Assembly: GCA_009363875.1 (NCBI GenBank) | Contig: CM018695.1 | Coordinates: 43,005,150-43,069,149, forward strand | Source of the DNA: Mikania micrantha | Lineage: Eukaryota; Streptophyta; Magnoliopsida; Asterales; Asteraceae | Direction of reading: 5' to 3' | Length of the DNA stretch: 64,000 nt | Shown: in pieces, positions 57,444 through 64,000 of the stretch | Layout of the letters: every line of letters begins with the position of its first letter | Position numbering within the stretch: the first letter of the stretch is position 1 | Made by a program: the position numbers and the translations under genes | Notes under the pieces: generated by a model | Database searches by the model: none | What the model was told of the DNA's origin: nothing | Seen by the model: only the letters and a program-made list of their open reading frames with translations

Positions 57444-57879
57444 TCTTGTTATGTATGGGATTTCATTTTTTGAAAACTATCCAAAACAACATATATGTAG
57501 ACTTACTTAAATAACTTTTTCTTCAAAAAACAAGTACAACTATCACTTAAATTCTTATCAGAAATCTGATTATGCAAATTTAAGGGGATGGTTTCTAAAT
57601 ATTAAGAAGGTCGGTCGGTATTTTAATATATATACTACTGAATTATTTTTTTAAAGAGGGTGGCTGTCACCCAATACCCAAAGTGGGTATGCCACTGTCA
57701 TCAAGCAAGTTCGGATTAAAGAGTCGTTGCTATCACGAACCAAAATCAGTTAGCTGCCGATTGTAGACAACCCACCACCATGAATATTATTTTGATCATA
57801 TTACAATCATATGAAATCTATAGGATTTGGGTTGGAATCAATCTAATCTTATAATTTTTCAATGGAAGTACTTTATTCA
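57444..57879. other. Spacer without recognised features
   Basis: No coding or repeat structure was recognised. Confidence 0.4.
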
Positions 57880-59288
57880 TTAGTCCAAATGAGTTCCGTA
57901 GCCCTTTTTTATACATTTTTTTTAAGGATGAAAACTACGTTAAACATTTTTTACTGTGCTTTACATTTACATTTTAGTTTGATTGTAATACCATGTAACA
58001 TATATGAATTGTTTGAGTTTAGCATTTAAGTCTTCATTCTACTTTACACAATCATTTTACTCATGGCAATGAGTAGTTGTTGAGTAGTACTATTCGGGTT
58101 GACACTCCCACTTGAGTGTGTTGGTCTTGCTAGCTACAATCAACACTAGGGGTGAGCATAATTTAACCATAACCGAAAAATAACCGATAACCGCACCGAA
58201 CCATAACCGAATTAACCGAAACCGACTTTAACCGACGGTTATGGTTAATCGAAGCCATTAACCGAACCATTCAGTTATGGTTATGGTTAAGGCTACTCAT
58301 TAACCGACTTTAACCGAACCGAACCGAATAATATATATTTGTTTTTTAATATTTATATGTTTGTATGTTTTTTAAGAAGTTATGGGCAAGTCAAGCATAG
58401 AAGGTGATTCTTCGCTTTTTATTATATGAAAATATTATGAATCATATGTGAAACGAAAGATATTAGAATATACATCAGAGTTCACATGGTTTTACTTTTT
58501 ATTTACACATTCTCAGTCATTACAAAGTTTTACAAGCTTAATTAAGATTTTCATCTTTAATATATCTATAATTCACAAGCATATTTACAAGTTTTTGTTA
58601 GTTTTTCAACAATTCCATTATTAACCGAATTTAACCGAAACCGAACCGTAACCGGTGGTTAACCGATCAATTGGTTATGGTTATGGTTAATGATTTAGAA
58701 TTAACCAAAGTAGCGGTTTTGGTTATGGAAATGGTCGTAACCGCACCGAACCGAACCACGCACACCCCTAGTCAACACATGCCTGGGTACATGCACTTGA
58801 GTGAATATATCCCACATTTGACAACACATTCATAACATCAGATGATGTTACATAAGGCATGGAGTCACTAGGTATGATTGCGGGCTTAGGATAATTATAT
58901 CACAACTTGGTTATTATATGATACAACCCCAATTAATAACATATTAGCACAACACGTGATTTTCAAACATGTGTAATTCACCAACTTTTATAGTTGACTC
59001 ATTGTTTTCAACGTATGTTTTAAGTTACAATCAGTGCTACTTAAGCAGAAGTGAAGTAAGGAAATGCAATAGAGACCTCACATTGGATATTCATAATGAA
59101 TAATATTTGACTTGTAATTTGTATTAAGACGTGGTTTATTGTATGGTTTATTTGTTGAAACATATAATAGTATCGATGCTTTTTGGATACATAATTATAA
59201 ATGCATATTTGGTATTTCTCTTGTAGTGGTATGTTGTGCTATGCGATCGGTCATGCCTATGCAATCCTCCAGGGTGGGGGGTGTGACA
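57880..59288 (+). repeat. 3' part of an LTR related to that at 19945, split by a MITE
   Basis: Shared landmarks with 22080-22767: GTAGTACTATTCGGGTTGAC near 58085, AATTCACCAACTTTTATAGTTGAC at 58975, and the end GGGGGGTGTGACA at 59288. The hAT-type MITE at 58147-58770 interrupts it. The 5' part is missing or unrecognisable. Confidence 0.6.
58147..58770. mobile_element. hAT-type MITE, 624 bp
   Basis: Ends TAGGGGTGAGC and, inverted, TAGGGGTGTGC, flanked by ATCAACAC (58139-58146) and GTCAACAC (58771-58778), seven of eight matching. Both subterminal regions are made of dozens of AACCGAA, TAACCG and GGTTATGG words in opposing directions. Dense subterminal repeats and the 8-bp duplication are typical of hAT elements. 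No transposase. Confidence 0.82.
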
Positions 59289-59349
59289 ATGGGGTTTGCT
59301 AGTATTATTTTCACTCTTAATCCACATGTTTTATAATTACTCATATTGT

Positions 59350-59475
59350 CTCAAATCTTTAAACATTTGTAACACATATAATTCTTAGGTCACCAAATAA
59401 CCCTCACATGATTAACCAAATTACCCTCACCAAAGAACTTTATGTGTTACAAATGTTTAAATATTTGGGATCATA
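59350..59475. repeat. Hairpin-forming inverted repeat
   Basis: Two arms of about 35 bp (left CAAATCTTTAAACATTTGT..., right its complement with three or four mismatches) surround a loop of about 45 bases. Probably a small MITE; target duplications are not clear. A hairpin small-RNA precursor cannot be excluded. Confidence 0.6.
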
Positions 59476-59578
59476 TGTATAATTTATGAAACATATGTAC
59501 CAAAACTAAAACTCCTGCAAAATACAATCGATAATTACTTTAAAGGGTTGTTTGTTTTTTCAAAAAACATATTCATGG

Positions 59579-61790
59579 TGTGACAATACGACATTTCCAG
59601 ATTAACCTTGTTAATCAGAAACTAACATAAACGATACGAAATCAAACAAAATCAAACTAGAGGGTTTAAAATTGAACAAAATAAGTCTATAAACAACAAA
59701 AATTACAAGGATTAAACATGTAATTACATAAAACAATCAATTTTGACTTTTTAGGTCAAAATTAGAGTGGTAAATAATGGGAAATTCGAAATTAACATTA
59801 ATCCACCAGAATTGATCAAATAATCGTTCATGAAACTCATATTAATGATGATTAACGGTTATAATCAGTTAATAAGCCATCAATCATCGAATTAACTCAA
59901 TTAACACCTCATAAAGACGAAACCGTCACTATTGGCTACAAAATCCATACAATCCAATCGAAATTCACCCAATTGAACACTCAAACATCTAAATCGGCAT
60001 CCTTAAGGTCTTTTGCATCCACTAATTCAAACCAAGAAACTACGGGAGGAAGATTTGATTCAAGTGCTTGGCCGAAAATCACATCCTAGCCTATTTACAT
60101 CAATTCAAAGTCATTTTAGGTAATTACAAGTACCTACACTTTCACTTTAACATTTTAAAGCAAAGCCCTAACCTAATTTAACCTATGAACAACAAATATC
60201 AAGAGTTCAAGTTCTAGGGTTCATCTTATGAGGCAAATTGGGAGGTTTTAATCAAATGAATTGAAAAACTAATCAAATTACACCAGTAGTTTCGTATTAA
60301 CATGGTAAACGAAAGCCCTATGTCAATTTGATATCAAAACAACGAATTGTACGATATTGGGTTCTAGGGTTCTTAATACAAAAGGATTTGGGGGTTTTGA
60401 TTCAAATGAACGTAAAAATCAAATTAATGTATATCATCAGGTTCGCAGAGTCTCGATTAGCAATACCCCTATGCTAATTTCATCAAACAACCACTAATTG
60501 TATAGATTCGAATGTTAGGGCTCACAATGCAAAACGGGTTGGGGTTTTTAACTTAAATGAGTTTGTTAAGCAAATTAAAGTGTAGGGAAAGATTCGTAGA
60601 AACTTTTTAGTGACAACCCTATGAATCTAGGACCTGATATTCACGAATTTCATCAAAACGAATTGGAGTTGCTAAGGCTCAAGTTCGAACCTATCTAAAC
60701 CAAGTTGGACCAGGTTTTCTATACAAAATATCAAATTTAAACCACAATTGAACTCGTCTGGATCCATAAAACATTAACCCCATGGTTTGAGGATCGATCT
60801 CAGTCGAATTGGGGTTCAATTCGAATCATGATGGTTCGGTTGGAAGAACATGGGAACCTGACTCATGGGTGTTTAAAACCATTTGAAACCAATTCATTTG
60901 CAAATCCAAAAGCTGAACAACTGGTCGGGTGCGTGTGTTTGGTCCGGGAGGTCGTGGGTCCAAGCCACACCTCTGCTGATTTTTTTGGAATTAAAATCAT
61001 TTTGGTATTTTTGGTCATAACTCATTTGTTTTAAATCAGTTTTAATCCGTTTGAATTGCGTTGGAACCAGAATTTAATTTGGAACATAACGAAATGACAA
61101 AATTTACATTTTGACTCGAAATCATAATCACGTATAATTACGTGTGTTTAAGCGAAATCATATATTTAAACAAACAAATTTAGAGTTGTACCTACTTTTG
61201 TATGTGCGTTTAAAATATTCTAACATACGTGTGTTGACACGTATGTGATTACAAACGCAATCTAACATATCAAATAACGCAACGTTATTGTAATAACACA
61301 GATTCTTCGTAAAAGGTTGTCTACGCGATTTCACGAACACTTGATCATTCTGTTCAATTCTAAGGTGCGTACACGGCCCCTTTTTACTTTTAGTGTTTTG
61401 GGGGAGAACACATGTGCGATCAAACAGTTTTAGATACATATCACCTGCATGAGTTAGCTATTTACTATAAGTGCGATAATAACATTTGAAGTCCTTACAT
61501 ATCGAACCGTTTAGTTTGTCGTAGTGCAAAGCGTGGTTGTTGAAGATAGATCTATTGGGTTTAACAAACCTCACTTGGTAGATGGTAGATTTACGCAAGT
61601 GTTTAACATGCCAAATCAAACATTAGTATTGTTTGTGTTAGACAATAGTGAAAAGGCAAACATCATTCAAACAGTCAGTTTCGTTGTCGACCGCTTATGT
61701 GAATAAAACAAATGACTAACTATCATTAACTGTGCAATGTGTGATTATGTTATCTTCAAACAGGAAACGGGTAGAGGTTAGGGAGCTACA
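59579..61790 (+). repeat. Probable LTR, plus orientation, with degenerate tandem repeats
   Basis: Starts TGTGACAATACG. Between 60165 and 60700, units of about 150 bp repeat three to four times (GTTCTAGGGTTC, GGGGTTTT, AAATGA, CATCA in order). GGTGCGTACACGGCCCCTTTTT at 61364 is aligned with the GGTGAGTT...CCCCTTTT block of other LTRs, TTTACGCAAGTGTTTAACATG at 61590 with the AACTCACC block, and CTTCAAACAG|G at 61762-61763 is acceptor-like. The terminus was not found, so LTR status is inferred from these blocks. Confidence 0.45.
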
Positions 61791-61794
61791 GACC

Positions 61795-62696
61795 GTTTGT
61801 TTTCTCGAAGACATTTCATTAAAAGAGGTCTTCCAAACCTCTTTTTCGCGCAGATGTGGACATCACTCTTTTCTCCTCTTCACGTGTTTTTTTGCCCATA
61901 TTACGTTGTACACAATTAGGTTTTGGAAGAAGACGATCAAAAATCCATCTCTGGCGCCTCTTCCCCCGATCCACGGCGCCTCTTCCCCCGATCTCCATCC
62001 CGAACGCCCAAGCTTCGACCGACGGCCAAAGCTTTTCCCAAACGTCGAAGGTATCTTCTCGCTTCAACTGAAGATGTTTTTTGTTTTTGAGTTGAATTTT
62101 TTGATCTTTGAAGGCTTGTATGAAGGCTTGTGATGTTGTTGGATTCAACAGAAGATGTTTTTTGTTTTTGAGTTGAATTTTTTGATCTTTGAAGGCTTGT
62201 ATAAAGGCTTGCAATGCTTGTTGTTTATAGGGTTTGATTGTTTGTTATAAGTTAATTGAACTTTGTTCCTATTTTTGGTCATGAACAGTGGCTATTGTAC
62301 TGTCGGAAAGTCAGTAACCGATTGGTGCTGATGAAGACGATGTCGAAGCAAATGGTACCGCATCGGATCGAGAGTATATGGTTCGGTTACGAGACGAAAT
62401 TGCTGAGCAGTTAATGCAAAATATGGAATGAATTATTTAAAAAAAAATGTAATTGTTGTTTTATGAATGTTGTTTCAGAGATGTAAAACTATTATTTAAA
62501 TTTCAATGTTGAAAAACTGCTGTAGGTTAAAAGAAATGGTTTGTTTAAATTTCTGGTTATTTTAGCATGTTGCAAACGTTAAAAAACAAACATTCTTCTT
62601 TTAACTGGCTGTAAATGTTCTGTCCAACTCTTCTGCTACAGAGATATACAGATGTAGTCTGCAAACTTCAGATATTTTACCTATGAAAAAACAAAC
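61795..62696 (+). mobile_element. Possible Harbinger-derived element
   Basis: Imperfect inverted ends (GTTTGTTTTCTC left; complement of AAAAAACAAAC right) bound 902 bp that include a tandem duplication of about 63 bp (62068 and 62150, period about 81) and a transposase-like C-terminus at 62324. No clear 3-bp target duplication was found, so the limits are tentative. Confidence 0.35.
62324..62431 (+). pseudogene. Harbinger-like transposase C-terminal fragment
   Basis: 36 codons end at TGA 62429-62431. They read as an acidic stretch (GADEDDVEANG) followed by SDREYMVRLRDEIAEQLMQN, similar in form to the last helix of plant PIF/Harbinger transposases (R..RD.IA..L). An in-frame stop lies ten bases upstream, and no catalytic DDE region was found. 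The similarity is from memory of the family and is short, so it is weak. Confidence 0.35.
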
Positions 62697-62917
62697 ATTA
62701 TCTAAATTTTCTTGGATTAGAAGACGAATACAAACTCGTCAGGCCCAGCATTATTGGCCCATTGTTTCTGGAGCGCATAACAATTTCAGAACGATGTTTA
62801 TGAAACCAAGTAGACGACTGTTACAACTTACAACCAACAACCAACGTTTTCTATCTAGGGCACGAAACTGAACCTTAGAACAGTTGATAGAAGCTAGTGA
62901 TTTGAATTCGATCTACG

Positions 62918-63124
62918 ATGTCGTCTCGACACGACAGTAGACACGCTGATGACGACGGGGGCGGAGCTTATTCGCCGTACGATGTATTTGAAGATCGTGA
63001 TTCACAATTTCAGAGGGTTTATTTTTATACTTTTGTTTTTCTCTGCGTTTTTTGTAATCTGTTCATGACCAATTACATGAGTGATATGACATCGGCTGTG
63101 TTTAAGCTTAAGTTGGTTAGTTGA
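62918..63124 (+). CDS. Possible host gene first exon
   Basis: ATG at 62918 opens a hydrophilic N-terminus (SSRHDSRHADDDGGGAYSPYDVFEDRDSQFQR) followed by an FYTFVFLCVFCNLF stretch that looks like translated intron. CAGAGG|GTTTAT or a nearby site could be a splice donor near 63017. The coding part would then be about 33 residues, rich in D, S, R and Y. No family is recognised. Confidence 0.25.
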   Translation: MSSRHDSRHADDDGGGAYSPYDVFEDRDSQFQRVYFYTFVFLCVFCNLFMTNYMSDMTSAVFKLKLVS

Positions 63125-64000
63125 TGTTTCGTGTGCATGTATGTGTCAGTGTGTCACTAAGTTTGAGAGGCAATCGCACTAGCAGTTTCTGTGTGCATAA
63201 ATTTTTTAGGATGTAATGGTTTGCTGTTCTGATTGTGATATTCCTCAGAACCTTTAGCATGTAGGTCGCATGTGTTAATAAGAGATAAACATTGGACGGA
63301 ATTCTAGGTTGAACAACTTCAAAATTGATATCCACTTAATCCGATGAAAGTTATTTATGATGGCAGTTACTTTGGATTTGTTTGATAATCTGTCATTGAT
63401 CCAAACAGTGTATAAAAAACCATTTCAGTAAGGGAATTAAGGCTGTAATTAGATAATTAAGTGGAGTTCAAATTTTAGAAATTAAGGTTATGGGTGAATA
63501 GCCAACTCAGCACAATTGCTCCGCCACGAAGAGCTGGTAAAAGTCTCATCAATGATTGGTGTGATCTGTCGTAGTCTTATGGTTGCTTAGCCGTCTGACT
63601 ATTCTCCAAATGATAGATTTTAGCTCTACTGCAGATGTTGAATTTTACTTCTTAACGATGTCAACAGTAAGTCGTTACAGTTTGAGTGAACTATAACAAG
63701 TTAGGTGCAAATCAATTTCATAGAGGGCAAATGCTACCTTTGTTAACAGACCAGGCTTGCTTGTAGCTTCGGTTGTACTTAGCAAGTTAAGATAAGTTGA
63801 CATATTGCCAAGCATAAATCAACACACAAAACCTGCTTTATCTAGTTTCCAGCCTAGGCCTCTGTAAGTCTTTTTGTTTGCTTCTTTTTAAGGTCCCCCC
63901 CCCCCCCCCCCATGTCATGACTCATAACGCTATAAAATGCTCAACTGCATATCAAGAGTAATAGATGTTGCTATTGAACCATTTATAAATGTATTTCCTC
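63125..64000. other. Spacer with poly-C tract
   Basis: No gene was recognised; intron of a host gene is possible. An uninterrupted run of 18 C lies at 63895-63912. Confidence 0.5.

Noticed and set aside
61732..62214. ORFs on both strands around the 81-bp duplication
   Set aside because: They arise from the duplicated noncoding segment; only the short stretch at 62324 resembles a transposase.

Overview
This is plant nuclear DNA, most likely from a eudicot. It is AT-rich and intron-like, with almost no host coding sequence, and it is filled with nested LTR retrotransposons and small DNA-transposon derivatives. The Tekay-type (chromovirus) Ty3/gypsy elements have very long LTRs (1.7-4.1 kb) and primer-binding sites matching initiator-Met tRNA. 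The style recalls Asteraceae, but that is an impression and not a proof. No bacterial operon, CRISPR array, rRNA or confident tRNA gene is present.

Layout: 1-1.6 kb is spacer with a possible host first exon and a Mutator-type MITE. 1,653-12,646 is a complete minus-strand Tekay element with 2,137-bp LTRs and the target duplication CATAT; its gag-pol has three breaks and an extra ORF lies upstream of gag. 12.65-17 kb is spacer with a microsatellite and a Tourist-like MITE. 17-18.4 kb is a scrambled LTR/pol fragment. 18.4-19.9 kb is an old LTR, interrupted at 19,945 by a plus-strand Tekay element that keeps its 5' LTR, PBS, upstream ORF, gag, protease and part of RT, and stops abruptly at 26,287 against the upstream ORF of yet another element. 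27,045-34,853 is a complete minus-strand Athila/Tat-like element (target duplication GCCCG) that encodes only gag and a broken protease: a TR-GAG-type non-autonomous element. 34.9-46 kb is a mosaic of LTR remnants in both orientations plus a hAT MITE. 47.7-52.0 kb is the 3' end of a Tekay element with a 4,126-bp LTR. 54.9-56.6 kb is a minus-strand 5' LTR with its PBS and a repeat-rich leader. 57.9-61.8 kb holds two more LTR regions with a hAT MITE. 61.8-62.7 kb carries a Harbinger-like remnant, and the right end may contain a host exon.

Three themes run across elements and are the main result. (1) The divergent Tekay LTRs share a set of splice signals: a donor-like GGTGAGTT followed by C/T-rich sequence, then 0.2-1.5 kb later a branch-site-like AACTCACCAAC and often an acceptor-like CAG. 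The first and last octamers are reverse complements, and they appear to change together in at least one and perhaps two diverged copies. (2) LTRs of several families carry clusters of a short, often palindromic word at a similar place near the promoter or leader, but the word differs between families (for example CATTCGTACGAATG, CATTCGGCCGAATG, TCGCGCTACGCGA). (3) Tekay elements here have an additional coiled-coil ORF between PBS and gag; in one of them it ends in a membrane segment. Together these suggest a spliced-leader mRNA for an accessory protein, kept apart from the unspliced genomic RNA. That model is inference.
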